Positions 20,757 through 32,330 of a stretch of DNA of 64,000 bases are shown one piece after another. The translations under genes were made by a program, and so were the position numbers. Origin of the DNA: Ephemerocybe angulata. Lineage: Eukaryota > Basidiomycota > Agaricomycetes > Agaricales > Psathyrellaceae. Within the stretch, counting starts at the first letter, position 1. Every line of letters starts with the position of its first letter. The stretch spans positions 744,001 through 808,000 of the forward strand of contig JAACJK010000112.1 of the NCBI GenBank assembly GCA_013368325.1. Reading direction: 5' to 3'. The notes below the pieces were generated by a model. It was given only the letters and a program-made list of their open reading frames with translations. It was not told where the DNA came from and searched no databases.

Positions 20757-20986
20757 TGTGGCAGTGCAGATTGCACCACCACCTCGTCGTCCCTGCCAGT
20801 AGATTAGATTAGATCCTCTGTCCCGATGTAGTCACCGCCAGCGCGCTGAGAATAGATATCCCTTCTTGCCTTCGACGCTATCCGAACGGCTTCGCCTTCG
20901 CCTTGCTGCCTCCGCCCGACGCTTTCCCGAGCCACGCACCAGCCCACCAGCCTGCTCGCCGAGAGCAGTCATTCTGGACTGCTCCA
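20757..20986 (+). repeat. 3' LTR, 230 bases
   Basis: No mismatch seen against 19048-19277. Followed by the CCTG direct repeat. Confidence 0.85.
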
Positions 20987-22450
20987 CCTGCAGAGCGACT
21001 GCTCTTTCACGTTCAGCTCGAACGTCATGGCGGTCAGCGTCCATGAACTGCTCGCTGCGCCCGTTCTCCCCAACTCAGTCCCAGGCGCCTTTCCTCATCA
21101 TCACCCCCCTACACAACCATTCCCGCTATTCTCGCCATTTTCACCCCTCGGCATGCGGGAGAACCTCTGTTGGCCCGCGATCCAGGATGCACAAGAAGGG
21201 CTAGCCGTACGACCTGGATCCCACCCCTCTCACTGTTTCAAACGCGTATCTGGCCGAACGTCGCGTGGAATGCGAAGGAGTGGACTGTGGTGACCGTCCG
21301 GTCTATACCTGCCGGCCTCCTTGTTTCTCCTGCGCCATTCCGTCCAGACCTCCCGAGCTGGACCTCTCGTTGCGGTATGGCGCCTGCATCCCTCGGTTCC
21401 CTTCAGACCGTCAGCCCCAGCTCGATCTCTCAGAACGAGCGACCTGTGTCGACTTATGTACGCTCAGAAAGGACTCGTATCTCGCACAACATGCATCTAC
21501 CGGACTGCACCTCATTAAATGGGCCTCGCGTTCTGACGAAGTAGCCCATCTCCAGAGCTTGCTGTTTTTTCTTCTCACCACGCTTCACCCAGACCGCACC
21601 TCGATGGATGGGCATCGCAGTCGGGGATGCGTTGCACCCCAGTTTAGTTTAGATGAGGGAGCTCATCGCCAGATCTTCGCTGCATTTCTACTTATAGATA
21701 CCCCAGATCCAAGTACCGTCACCTGCACCTAGACGATGGGAGCGTAGGTGGACATGAGGGCTTCTACAATTCGGATGGTGCTTTCCTTGGGACCTACACA
21801 CCGGGCCGAGTCCACAGCCAGACACGACGCATGTCGCGGGTCAGGCTGCTTCGAAACGGGCTGCGATTCGAAGTCGGTAGGTAGCCGTTCGCTGCATTTC
21901 GGCCGACAGTGGATACTCACTCCTTTGTCGCCTCTACCTGCACCCAAAGGATGGGAGGGCATGTTTTCGCGGGGCGACTAGGATTCCGATTGTGGATGGA
22001 GATTCGAGAGCATGATGCATCCGATCCACTCTGAACTGTACTTGAACGCTGACCTGACTCCCGAATCCGCGTCTGGACGCGGCTTTCGGTGTGTGACCGC
22101 TGTCGCCTGCACCCGTCGGTTTCGTTCAGAGAGGGTCTCTCAGAGCGGCTTGCAGTGCTTCTAAGCTCCTAGGGCGCCGGCGGGCACATCTCGCGCACCG
22201 CGCTTCGTGCGGGTGTCGTTCCAGCTCAGCCGACTGCGCCTCGATAAATGGGAATCGGAGTCGTGGCTTGACGACAGGGTGGGTGGGAGGTCGTCGCCAG
22301 ACCTCGCATTCCCATTTGCCAGAACCAGGCGATGGGATGGGGGTGTAGGTGGACGCTGGGGCTCCTATGGTTCGGATGACCTGTATGCCGAGCCAAATCC
22401 ACATCCAAACACGATGTCGTCCTATGCCGCGGCAATCTTAGCGTAGGAGG

Positions 22451-23480
22451 GCGCTACTGCGTCCTGCAGGAGTCCATGTCGATCGCGGCATCCTTTTGTT
22501 TTCTCGCATGGGCACTTGAACGGGTAGTCGGTTCTTCGGTTCTCCTGGATTCAATCGGAATTTGTCTCGACCATGGAGGATTAATGCAAAGGTGGACAGT
22601 CGGACTTGTTTGTGACTTTAGAATGTCCGGTACCCTTGCCACTGTTGCCCAGTTCGTGTTTGATGTTCGGAACTTGAGAGCATGATTATGAGGAATAGTG
22701 GGTTGAATTTAGGTCAAGGAGGCGCGTGGTTCTAGAAGCGAACTTGTCAAAAGGATGGGAAGGCTGGCGGCAGTCACTACGTTACTCGGCCGGCGTATCT
22801 GGACTTAGGCGTTGTCCGACAAAGGCTCAGGAGTCACAGCCTAGAGAAGGGGGTGCACTCTGGATGTGTAACCTAGGGGGTGTTTGGTCGATTCTCAAGA
22901 GCACGGGTTTATCCAGACGCGTACAGTCTTCTCGCAGCTCACCAGATGAGATTTTCTTTATTCACGTTTGGCTCGAACTGGTACGACGCGAGAGACCACA
23001 GTACTAGTTCAGACTAGTTGAGGTGGATAGGGTCGATCGCAACTTGGTATACATTCAACATACATATGGACGCGAGTGACACCCCATGAAAGGGCTGTTA
23101 CCTTTACCTCGACATACGATTCAGGATAGTAAAACATGGCATCGCGAGTATGTGTATCCTTGCATATCAACGAACCTTGACTTAGATGAAACGGAGAGAA
23201 GCAAGAGATAAGCAAGCGTATCGAACGCTAGGTCCCACGGATACACGTCGTGATCTACCAAATGCCACTTCCTCACCCAGCAGCTCGATTAACAAGTATG
23301 GTATGTAAGTCATTCAGACATGGGTCGCAGACTTACCACTAAGGCTTAATGATTGTCTCAGACTGGAGACAATACTGTGAAAGTCAATCAACTCGACTTT
23401 AAAAGTCTTTAATCTTTGTTCGGGAATGTGCTCTGGCTGCTACCCAAGTCGGACTGTACTGTATATGAGACTTGACAAAG
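22451..23480. other. Intergenic, nothing recognised
   Basis: A few short open frames, none with family features or paralogue support. No RNA or repeat seen. Confidence 0.35.
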
Positions 23481-23484
23481 CTCA

Positions 23485-23775
23485 ACCCATTCATTTTTTC
23501 CATTGTGTGGCCCGTCCTTTCTCAGAATGGTATATATAGCAGAGCAATTCCAAGCGACGTTTGACAACTTGCCCCAACGACTGTCTGTCACCTCTACCAG
23601 CTGTGTCCACTATGTCCACGCCTCAGAACAACGCTCCCGCTCACCCCGCCAACTTTCGCCTTCTCGACCACATAGAGTTCGTGGCTCAGAGTCCTGACAA
23701 TCGAGTCATACGCACCATACCTATTGCCAAAGCTTCCGTTCCTCCTCTCGGACCCTCCTTGCGATTCTGTCGACT
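23485..23775 (+). pseudogene. Orphan promoter plus 5' coding end, as in B1
   Basis: Matches 13405-13675: the same TATA region, leader and first ~53 codons (ATG 23612; MSTPQNNAPAHP). Coding similarity stops at RFCR; the frame then runs into unrelated sequence and stops at 23815. A third, more diverged copy is on the minus strand at 58818-59110. Confidence 0.6.
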
Positions 23776-24003
23776 GCATCTGAGAAACTTGAGCTCGACT
23801 ACTATGAAAGCCTAATTTCAAACCTTGATCCATCCGGGTTGCAGTACGTCAAGGCTGTAGTTCTCGCGGAGCTGCTCAGTCTCAATACCAGTGAGGCGAA
23901 GCTTACTACCTTCTATTACTTATATGCTGTACGACTCTGGCGCCTTGGGGGTGTATTCTCGGCTGCCGAGAGACGCTACATGGGCTGGGTCTGAATGTGG
24001 CTG
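23776..24003 (+). pseudogene. Fragment of unidentified gene X
   Basis: Reads LDYYESLISNLDPSGLQYV, then KLTTFYYLYAVRLW, then FSAAERRYMG, closely matching the minus strand at 57424-57640. In both places X lies just upstream of the shared promoter of an A or B gene, in the same orientation. The reading frame ends at a stop soon after RRYMG. Family not recognised. Confidence 0.5.
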
Positions 24004-24184
24004 CGTTCTTACGATAATTGACTTGTGTTTCGACTACGAACCGTCGTTCGCGTTCCGGAATTCGTGGAACCGTGATTGTTGGGAACTGCAAAGTACGGCC
24101 CAGATAGTAGCGCACTGCGGCCATGGCTGATCTCGTTGTCCCTTGTGCTACTGAGGGTCTTTATAACAAAGTGAAATTTGCATT

Positions 24185-24443
24185 AGCACGATGCCAGTGC
24201 TTTCCACGGACATCGAAGAATGCGTCCTGGGTTGCGACTGGACGGCGGTTGGCTGTGCCGATGTGAGCCGAGGGCTGAGTTTGATTAAACGTGGCCATCA
24301 CGCTGTAAATGAGACTTGGTTGGTTGAACGCGCGCGACGCGTCTGCAGTCCTTTTCATCTCAACGACATTGTTCCCCTCATCCAAACCTTCCACGGTTAC
24401 CCACAATTACGCCTATCGCGTGATTTCACTCCATATCAACCCA
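24185..24443 (+). promoter_or_regulatory. Shared A/B promoter region, copy at B2
   Basis: Similar to the regions upstream of A2 (27000-27284), A3 (38640-38943) and A4 (56837-57115). Common words are CATCGAAGAATGCGTC, GGCTGAGTTTGATTA, GACTTGGTTGGTTGAACG and GCGACGCGTCTGCAGT, followed by CATCCAAACCTTCCAC. This implies that families A and B are co-regulated or share ancestry at their 5' ends. Confidence 0.65.
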
Positions 24444-26359
24444 ATGTCTTTGCCTCAGGTTCACGCGTCGGTCGATCCCAAGCCAGTAGGCAAAACAGAA
24501 GCTGCTCAACGGTATCCCAACGACAAAGCCACATTCGAGGCTTTTGCGGCCATCCTGCTGCATGTCGAGGCTGTAGCCTCCAAGGAGTCAGTTCTCGATA
24601 GGAAGATCCTCAAGTTGGCTTCGAAGTGGTCGGAGCTCTGCTTGAACGATCTGGACTCGTAAGTCTTGCTTCATTCATTCTAGAGCCAATTCTTAACCAT
24701 GCCCACAGCGCTGCGCAAATTATATGGGTATTCAAAAGATGGCCGTGGGGCTGGCGCCTTCGTTGGCTTTATCACGTTTATGGGCGTAGCATCTGGGCGA
24801 CTACGTGCGAGGAGATTCGCTGTCAAGTGGCAAGTTTCCTTGACATGGAATGGACGCCTTTGAGGTATTCATCCGAGTCCACCTTTGTGGCGAGGGATGA
24901 CGCATATGAGCGCGACCCGGCTTTCATGTGAGTAGAGTGTATCTCAAATAAAAGGAATGCATGGCTGATTGCTGGCCTTAGCTTCTTCCCGGATCCCAGC
25001 CGTCTCGGAGACTACTTGACTTTTGGATACGCTGAAGGGCCAGAAGACCAAGCTTCCACCTCCTCACAATTCCCCGAGATAACAGAGGAAGAAAGGCTGG
25101 CAGCCGAGATTGCGTGGAACACGATCTTCGAAGGCCTTCCCGAGGACCTGGAGAGCGTAGTTACCTACCTTGTGAACTGTGCCAATGATCCACTGGCCGA
25201 GAGTGGGGATGCGGTAGCTCCGTTTAGCGAAGCCAGTTGGGTCAGCGAACCTGAAGAAACCATTGACCCAGCTGATTCTTCCTCTCTGGTCAACGCATTA
25301 GATATCGCTGCAGCGTTGGTGCCGTACATCGAGGAGAATTATTCAGAAGAGGTCATTAACGAGCACAGCACCTCAATCCACTTTTGGCTTCTGCAGGAGG
25401 GAGACTCGGAGGCCTCTGAGAATCAAGCACTCGCCGCCATACAGGATGACCGTCTTCAAGGCACAGCCACGCCTCAGGGCGTGTTCAATATTCAACTCGA
25501 AGAGGGTCCTGGGGAAACAGCCACTCCCACCGTCACGACATCCCCCCGTCAGGTTGAAAAGCAGCCTGCGCGCGAGGACATAAACGAGGCCGCCCTTGCG
25601 CCTCCTGCGCAGCCAGCATCTACTTCCACCGCCCCTCCTGCATCCTCTCGTCGGGCTGGGAAGAAGCGTGCGCGCGAAGACATCAACGAGGACGCTCCTA
25701 GACCTGTCGCTTCCCGAAAGAATAATTCGTCGGCTTCATCTTCGCGCGCCAAATCTGGGGAAGGCTCGTCCACCGGAAGGTCGAAGAAGCAGCGCACTGG
25801 AGAAATCATGCAGTTTTCGTTCGTTGACATGACCGCGACCGTGGCGGTTGGAGCTTCTCAAGAGGCCAATCAGACACACTCCTTCTCGATAGGGCATGGT
25901 GGAGCGAACGGGCATGCGCAATACGTTTGCTGCCCATGGATGGTTGGGAAGAGTAAGCGCCGGAGATGCGGTGCCGTGGTTCATTGGATCAATGATGCAT
26001 CCTGGATCCAACATTTAAAGGAGGACCATGAAGTCGGCGCCGGATTAACCAAGACAGATCCTTGCAGGTGCATGAGGAGCAACAAGGGGAAGGACGGAAA
26101 ACCCGCCAAGAACAGTACGAAGCCGATGGTTTACTGCTCTGTTTCAGTGAAAAACTTGATATCACATTTCCTGGACTCGCATATCGCGCCGGGTGCTGAC
26201 TCGAGGATTTGCGGCGGACCGGATTGCAAGGCCGGACCTATGGAGAAGGAGAACTACCAGAACTTCTGCAGTGCCGAGTGTGAGGCGAAGTTCGACGCGG
26301 TCGTGGCAGAATTCAAAGCAGCAAAGGAGAACACCGAGGCCGCGGCGAAAACCGCCTGA
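24444..26359 (+). CDS. Family B zinc-finger protein, copy B2
   Basis: Three exons, 24444-24658, 24709-24927 and 24982-26359, in frame across both introns (GTAAGT..CACAG, GTGAGT..CTTAG), giving 603 residues. The N-terminal ~165 residues contain a helical region (FEAFAAILLHVEAVASKES) and a Trp-rich stretch (VFKRWPWGWRLRWLYHVYG). The middle is acidic. A basic KKRARE segment and Ser-rich linker follow. The C-terminal 145 residues (459-603) hold three Cys/His units: C461/C462, C474, H489, H494; C530, H540, H545; and C555, C560, C574, C578, the last resembling an FCS-type finger. The H-x4-H spacings match those of family A, so A and B are probably distant paralogues. The function is unknown. Confidence 0.8.
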
Positions 26360-26999
26360 GAACTTGTACCCATGTCACACAGTACTATTCCACCCAATTA
26401 CAACAGATCGCTCTACTTCGCCTTTGACTATCGTTCTGCCACATACCTATCCGAAGTTTCGGATATTTCTTATCATTCTTCTTCCTCTCTCTTTCTTATT
26501 TCTGCTTTCGCTTCCCTTTCCACGTCCCTTTCTGTTTCCTGTATATATGGTCGCCCGTTACACCACCACACTCATTATCACTTTATATCTCCTTGCCTTT
26601 CAATCTATAATACATTTAAGTGAATCTGACAACCGGAAGTTGCATGCCCATCCCTGTCCTTCAATCAAACACCAATGACTCGCTATCCTATCTCACTTCT
26701 CGGATTATCTTTGTATCAAGTCATTTATCAGTTTCTTCTCTTCAATTCTACCGTCATTTCTTCTGAACCTCTTGGACATTGAGTTCCTGGAATAACCGAG
26801 TCGTTGTGAATGACTGCCATGGTCATTGCGATGCCTTGTTCGACGCGTCGGATCGTACTTTGGTTCATGTTGCGGTCCATACCTTGAAGCCCCAAAGCAA
26901 ACTCTTGGGCTGTTTGGATTTTGGTATTATTTGTACCTCTACATATATATCCCAGATTGCATTAGGTTTACTGGTGCATGGACTTCAAAGAGAGACCCG
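26360..26999. other. 3' flank of B2, no gene seen
   Basis: The start is similar to the 3' flank of B1 (14418-14490). The rest is T/C-rich with no recognised feature. Confidence 0.4.
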
Positions 27000-27284
27000 G
27001 TTGCCACTGGACGGCGCTCAGCTGGGCCGATTTGAGCCGAAGGCGGAGTTTGATTAGGGTGATGGCCGGCTCATGGGACAATGGACTTGGTTGGTTTGAA
27101 TCTCACAACGCGCCTGCAGTCCTTTCTATCTCAACCACTTTCGTCCCTTCATCCAAAACTTCCATAAGTCCTCATATCCCTTCCAAAGAGCAGTTATTTT
27201 GTTTCCAAGTACATCCTTCGACCCAAAACATCCCAAATATCAAGAATTACTTCCTTTTCTGCGATTATACACGCATCCAACGAC
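27000..27284 (+). promoter_or_regulatory. Shared A/B promoter region, copy at A2
   Basis: Aligns with 24185-24443, 38640-38943 and, inverted, 56837-57115. Its proximal part, CATCCTTCGAC..GCGATTATAC/GCACGCATCCAACGAC, is shared with A3 and A4 right up to the start codon. Confidence 0.6.
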
Positions 27285-28909
27285 ATGGGCCCCCTCGAGT
27301 CTCTCTTGCCTTACGTTGCCTTGTCGGAGGAGGACTACTCCAACGCCTTTGAGGCATTTATGGTAGGATATGAGCTTGCGGATACTGAAGAGGGGAGTGC
27401 AACGTTGGCTGAGTCGAGTGGCTCTGGCCTTGCGCTTGTTGAACAAGCGAACGCGACGAAAGCGGACGACACACTGGGGTATGTTGTCTCTACTACTCAC
27501 TCAGTAGACTTTGGATGCTAACTACGCTTGCGGACAGTTTGAGCCTGGAAGTAGGTATTCCCGCACCCTCGGTCGAGTTCCCTGCCCCGCACCCCGCGTA
27601 CGTTAACCTCATCGATTTCCTTTCTTCGTTGCTGACAATTTTGTAGCGTGTCCAATGTTGTTGAGAGTGCGGTAGCGTGCGTCGTTGTCAATAGCGATGC
27701 GAATGAGTCTACGCACGAGCTCCAAAGCGGGCCTACCGACACCGAAGGCGGCGCGTTGAGGTTAGTACACATCATTGGTGCTTCACGAATCTGAGTATTT
27801 ACTGACCTTGCTTTATCAGTACAATTACAAACGCTCCCACCCAGCCTACAGTAGCGGTTGAGAGTTCAACCGTAAAGCTCGCCTTGGAGCGTTCCGCGCC
27901 CAAGTCGCAGAAGGAAAACGCTGGCCCAGGTGAATCAACGAAGCCGCCTTCGACCCGAGGACCCGCTCAGAGCTTCTACGCTGTAAGTTCTGGGCGGAAG
28001 GCAAAGAACAGCGCTCCTTTAAGCGGTGGTGCTACCCAGACCGTCGCTCAAGCACCCGCTGTGCTCGAGCATACCACCAATGACAATATCGGCGTCACCG
28101 CCGTCGTTGGTCTCCCATCGCTCCCAGCGCCAGCATCACAGCCCGCACCACACATTGTTTCAGCAGAAAAGCCCACATTTCCCGTCACTTCAGGAGAAGA
28201 GCCTGAAACTCCCACCGCTCCTGCGACAGAATCCGCGCATACCATGGCGCCCGCCGCAGCGTCTATGGAGCCTCAAGCAGCTGTGCCAAAGGGCAAGGCG
28301 AAAGCGAAGCCGAAAAAGAAGGATAATGGGAAGGGGGAAGGGAAGGGGAAGGCGCGCGCACCCGACGGCCCTTGGTTGGATCGCAATGCTGGAGTGTCCA
28401 GTATGACTGCTATATGGAAAGTGAATACCCCCAACTTGAACGCTGAGCACAAACCGGAGTTGTTGTTGGAGGGTTCATCACGCGATGCGACTGCCGGCCC
28501 AAGCGTGGCTCAGGCGAAGCGCAAGAGGGCTGAAGACGAGGACGCAGAGACCGAAGCCGACAAGTCGGTAGTAAAACCCTTTGAATGCCGATGTGTGGAT
28601 CGCGTCAATGAGAAGGACGGTGAGCCGTGTCTTCGCCAGTTTGCTCGAATCGACGCCGAGTTTTGGGATCACCTTTGGGACGACCATATCGTCGGCAAGC
28701 GGCTTCCCCATAGCGATAGGAAGATTCGATGCCCGTACAAGGCCTGCGGACTCCCTCTTCTGAACCAGAAGAAAAGTCTCTGCAAACATTATGCAAGCCA
28801 GCATTCTGTCAACGGTCGGATAGTCCTCTGCACGAAGGACGATTGTCTTGTTGTGGTTGAGAAAGGTGTCTGTCGGAAACACATCAAGAGGCCTCGCACG
28901 CTTAATTGA
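27285..28909 (+). CDS. Family A zinc-finger protein, copy A2
   Basis: Four exons (27285-27478, 27538-27597, 27647-27760, 27820-28909) give 485 residues with consistent phase. The N-terminus has the family motif LAESSGSGLALVEQA. An Ala/Pro/Thr-rich region, a Lys-rich run (KAKPKKKDNGKGEGKGK), WLDRNAG and a KRKRAEDED basic cluster follow. The C-terminal fingers are CRCVDRVNEKDGEPC with HLWDDH, CPYKACG with HYASQH, and CTKDDC..CRKH. It is shorter than A3/A4 because the repeat-rich middle is reduced. Convergent with a truncated cyclin-like copy at 29395-29760. Confidence 0.8.
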
Positions 28910-29394
28910 TGAATGACTGTGGTCGATTCTCTGGCTCCATCTCAACCTATGTCCATCAGCGATGCCTCATTCTATACTCCAAGTTCATCACGCGACCCGA
29001 CTATCTCATTATCTGCGATACCCTCTCCTCATCTCATCTCACTTTCCATCTCACTTCTTTCGCTTATTCCGTTCCCATAATGTCCAGTACCACTCGATAT
29101 GGCTCGAACATTCTCCCCGACTCACTCTCATAGTTTTCGAAGTTCGAGATACATGTAGCACACAGTACAGACCGTATCATTGGACTCTACGCCCACGAGT
29201 ATATGTTGATTTTATGTCTATGGTATCTGCTCTATCAATTCACCACTTTTGATCCCTGCTATACAATAGTCCTGACGAGTCGTCTCTGACAGTAATAATG
29301 GATGAAAAAGGTATACAGCATAACATGGGAGTCACGACCGATAGTACAAGTGGCAGCGCAGAACCAGAAGCGTATCTATGTTCCGTAGCAGCAA
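28910..29394. other. Tail-to-tail spacer, A2 / cyclin-like remnant
   Basis: No gene. Bases about 29140-29394 match, inverted, 46130-46400 between the cyclin-like gene C3 and A6, showing that the spacer was duplicated with the pair. Confidence 0.55.
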
Positions 29395-29760
29395 TCAACT
29401 ATACCCAACTGCCCAGAGGATAAGAGTCAAGAAGCGCTCCATGATCCCCTGTGGGGCTTGGTCTCGCGCTACAGCTCCGCCCACATGCACCTTGTCTGCT
29501 TCGACGCCCTCAACCTTTTCATAGACGATGGCTTCTTCCAGCTCTTTAGTGATCAACCCCCATACGGTTACCAAGCACGAGCGTCTCTTTGGATGGGCCC
29601 CAACAGTAGCCCAAAGGCCGATTGACGATAATATTATGAAGACGGGAATCGCACTCCGCCCCAATAACGTCGTTCCTGAAGTTCTCCAAGTCCATCCCCA
29701 TGACGAGCATATTCCACTCGAGTCCTAGCAGCATCGACACTTTGCACCTCTCTACCTCTC
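29395..29760 (-). pseudogene. Truncated cyclin-like copy (C2)
   Basis: Only the C-terminal ~120 codons remain, starting near LGLEWNML, and a frame change occurs after YCWGPSKETL; the tail RDQAPQGIMERFLTL..WAVGYS is in another frame. Closest to 45228-46124. The cyclin box itself is missing. Ends abruptly at a junction with unrelated sequence near 29760. Confidence 0.75.
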
Positions 29761-29879
29761 ATGGGTAGTAGGATCGCAGAAGCTGAGGACCCTGAGCTAC
29801 ACACAACGAAAATATTCGATTTCTTCGCGATTTTCCGACAGTACGTTGGTTATTCTGGTGAGGAGGAAGGTGAGAGGTA

Positions 29880-29966
29880 CGAACGGATTCTGGAGTGTAG
29901 GCTGCGAAGTGTGTACTAGCCAGAGACGCGGCGATGGAAATGAGAGTAAAGGCTCATACACGCATT
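29880..29966 (-). pseudogene. First exon of a third secreted zinc-finger-like gene
   Basis: Matches exon 1 of 8767-8690 and 31217-31140 (ATG at 29966), but codon 4 is a stop and nothing downstream is left. Its 5' flank (29970-30180) resembles that of the other copies. It shows the gene was once tandemly duplicated. Confidence 0.6.
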
Positions 29967-30682
29967 CTGTTAGAGCGAGGGGCGAGTGAGAAGAGGGAGA
30001 CTGTGTAAATGAAAAAGTGGTTAACCAGTTGAAGATGACTCCGCCCTCTCTAATTCCCTTCGATATTTGGTAGAAATCAAGCGCAGCACCAATCAAAAGC
30101 ACAGGCGCTAGTAAACAATTTGGGACACCCGTCGCGCCCGCCGCAAAGTAGAAACAGAGAAACAGAGTCCAAGCCTCACCTAGCATCAAGCCTAGCTTCT
30201 GATGATAGCAGCGCCCGTACGAGAACCCCCTCGCACAGTTTACTCAATGCAGAGATCTCTGCTCCCACATTTATCCATCCATGAACCCAGAGTGGATTGT
30301 ACTCCCTTGACCGAGACGCCCTACGTTATGTAAGACGCTTCGACTATTCAAAATCGCAGTCAAGAAGCGCAGATAGGCGCTTTCAGTGAAGGTTGGGCTG
30401 TTAAGATCAATATCTCCGCCGATCGCGCGGCAGAGGGGGAGATATAGGTGATGCATCAGGTACTTCAGAAGCCCACCAACCCCTTAACGATTTTGATGCA
30501 TTATCCAAGCTCATTTTTGTGCCATTTTCCGAAGAAACTCTGGAAAGGTGAAGGCAGCGATAGCAGCATATGAAGGTAGTTCGAAGTTTGATATATTCGA
30601 ATAATAAACAATGCTAGCTTATGAAGGATACAGGAGTAATAGATAAAGCGCCAGAGGCATAATAGACAGGCCTATGACCTAT
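29967..30682. other. Duplicated flank between the pseudo-exon and copy 2
   Basis: From about 30185 it is paralogous to 6462-6582 plus 7845-8228. It carries the empty site (about 30298-30311) for the element at 6583-7844. No gene. Confidence 0.55.
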
Positions 30683-31217
30683 TTACCTCCTTCGGCTCGG
30701 GCTAGGCGATCGCGACCTGGCAGTGCCACCCTGCACAACTGCGTTGTTGACCTTGCATCCTCCGAGCATCTGGGGATTGGTAGCGCAATGCTTCGCCTGA
30801 AATCACCATCACATGTCAGCTCCCATTTTTTGCGAGATTTTCAGCGAGAGAGGGGGGACGTACGTCGGCCTCATTCTTGTAGTTCTTGCCGCAGTACGGG
30901 CACTTGTACCCCTTCTGGAGCTTCTCGCCAGCGCGGCGCTCAAGGCGGTCGCTGAGCTCGTCGATCAGGTCGCGGGTGGTGAGGTCGGCGAGGATTTCGC
31001 GGCGCTCGAGAGCGTAGTCGAAGGCTTCGAGATTGCGAGTGGCGAACTCGTCGACAAGCTCCCTGGCGTCGTAGGTCTGATAGGTAAATCACGATGTGAG
31101 TACTTGGAGTAATGAGGGATGCAGTTGTGTGGTACGAACGGATTCAGAGGAGTGAGCTGCAACGTAGGTAGCCAGAGAGGCGACAATAGAAATGAGAGTG
31201 AAGGCTGATACACGCAT
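30683..31217 (-). CDS. Secreted zinc-finger-like/cysteine peptide precursor, copy 2
   Basis: Three exons (31217-31140, 31076-30864, 30796-30683), 134 residues. Same design as 8229-8767: signal peptide, acidic pro-region with ATRNL/TTRDL and ERR sites, then a basic C-terminal peptide with CPYCGKNY..AKHC, GGC and an RSRSPSPSRRR tail. Without splicing the frame hits a stop inside intron 1, which supports the intron model for both copies. Changes cluster after LERR (GGGSSKEKT versus AGEKLQKG), so the processed peptide's N-terminus varies more than the rest. Part of a ~1.8-kb duplicated block. Confidence 0.75.
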
Positions 31218-32026
31218 TTTGTTGGAGCGAGTGGTGAGAGATGAGAGAGAGACTGTGTTGTGTTTGAATGGGTGGGTTAGCTGTTGAAGATGCTTTTCTG
31301 TCTCTTCCAGGCTGCCTTTTATATGTGCACCCCTCCGCTGCCACTAATCCCCTTCAATAGTACTTGATAATAATCAACGGCGCTTTCCATTCCCGCTATG
31401 GTAGGCGCTGAAAATGCTCGTAACCCCAACCCGTCCCGCCCGCCGCAAAGGTGTAACAGAGTCCAAGTTTCATCTGTCACCAACCTTCTCATGCCAATAG
31501 CAGCGCCCGTACGAGGAGCACCTCGTAAGCCATACTCAAGATGTTCCCATATCTGCCTATGCATTGACCCAAAAAGGTAGTAATACCCTTCACCGAGACG
31601 CCCCATGCTATGTAAGACACCTAACCTATTCAAAACCGCAGTCATAGAACTCAGATGGCTTGAGATGGGCGCCTGAAATATGGAGTTGGGCTGTTGGGAT
31701 CTGTGATCTGAGACTTTTGCGCGCTTCCAGCGGCAGGCCAAGGAACTTGAAGAAGCGTAAGCGTGTGGTGCTCAATGGGTATACATAGGAGAAACGGACA
31801 ATGTGTAAGCGAGGTCAGGCTCGCATGATCTGCGCAGCCGGTAAATGGGAGATCTGTCGCTAAGTTACTATTAGGTCATGCCGTTTAGTGTCGCATGTTG
31901 CGATAGGGATCTTCTGTTCAATGTTTATGTTTACGAGGTAATGGTTAGATTACGACCGATAGTACAAATAGTGGGGCAACCATTCCCGCAGCAAAACAGA
32001 AACCTATTCATGCCTTGCAACAGCAA
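31218..32026. other. Duplicated 5' flank, then junction
   Basis: Matches 8768-9480 up to about 31950 (TATAAAAG box near 31313). From there the sequence matches the 3' flank of cyclin-like genes. No gene. Confidence 0.5.
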
Positions 32027-32330
32027 TCAAATATACCCAACTGCCCAGAAAATAAGAGTTGAGAAGCGCTCCTTGATTCCTTGTGGGGTTTGGGCTCGCG
32101 CTTCATCCCCATCCCAATGAATGTCATCTCTTTCGATGGCTTCAACGATCGACCCCATACGCATCAAGCATAAGCGTCTCTCGGGATGGGCCCCCGTAAT
32201 AGCCCAAAGGCCGATTAACAATAATTCTGTGAAGGGTGGCGCTGCACCCCGCCCCAATAACGTCGTTCCTGAACTTCTCCAAGTCCCTCCCAGTGACAAG
32301 CATATTCCACTCAAGTCCCTAGGGATACTC
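32027..32330 (-). pseudogene. Truncated cyclin-like copy (C5)
   Basis: C-terminal part only, with internal deletions and frame changes; the tail QAPQGIKERFSTLIFWAVGY-like is still readable. It abuts an SDH4 remnant directly at about 32330, whereas in the fuller unit (1-5900) about 1.2 kb separates them, so a deletion has joined the two. Confidence 0.7.

Larger units (their letters stand above)
19048..20986 (+). mobile_element. Complete gag-only LTR retrotransposon
   Basis: 1939 bases: 5' LTR, primer-binding site, gag-like gene, polypurine tract, 3' LTR. The flanking direct repeat is CCTG (19044-19047 and 20987-20990). I see no protease, reverse transcriptase, RNase H or integrase, and there is no room for them, so the element must be mobilised in trans. 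I found no difference between the LTRs, so insertion is recent. It lies inside repeat block R2. Confidence 0.85.
18356..22450. repeat. Dispersed repeat block R, copy R2, split by an LTR element
   Basis: Similar to 3932-5900 and 32560-34370. The LTR element at 19048-20986 interrupts it; the sequence on either side joins to match the uninterrupted copies at about 4560-4600 and 33120-33180. Hairpin cores occur at 21720-21751, about 21933-21965 and about 22325-22356. No conserved coding frame. Confidence 0.65.
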
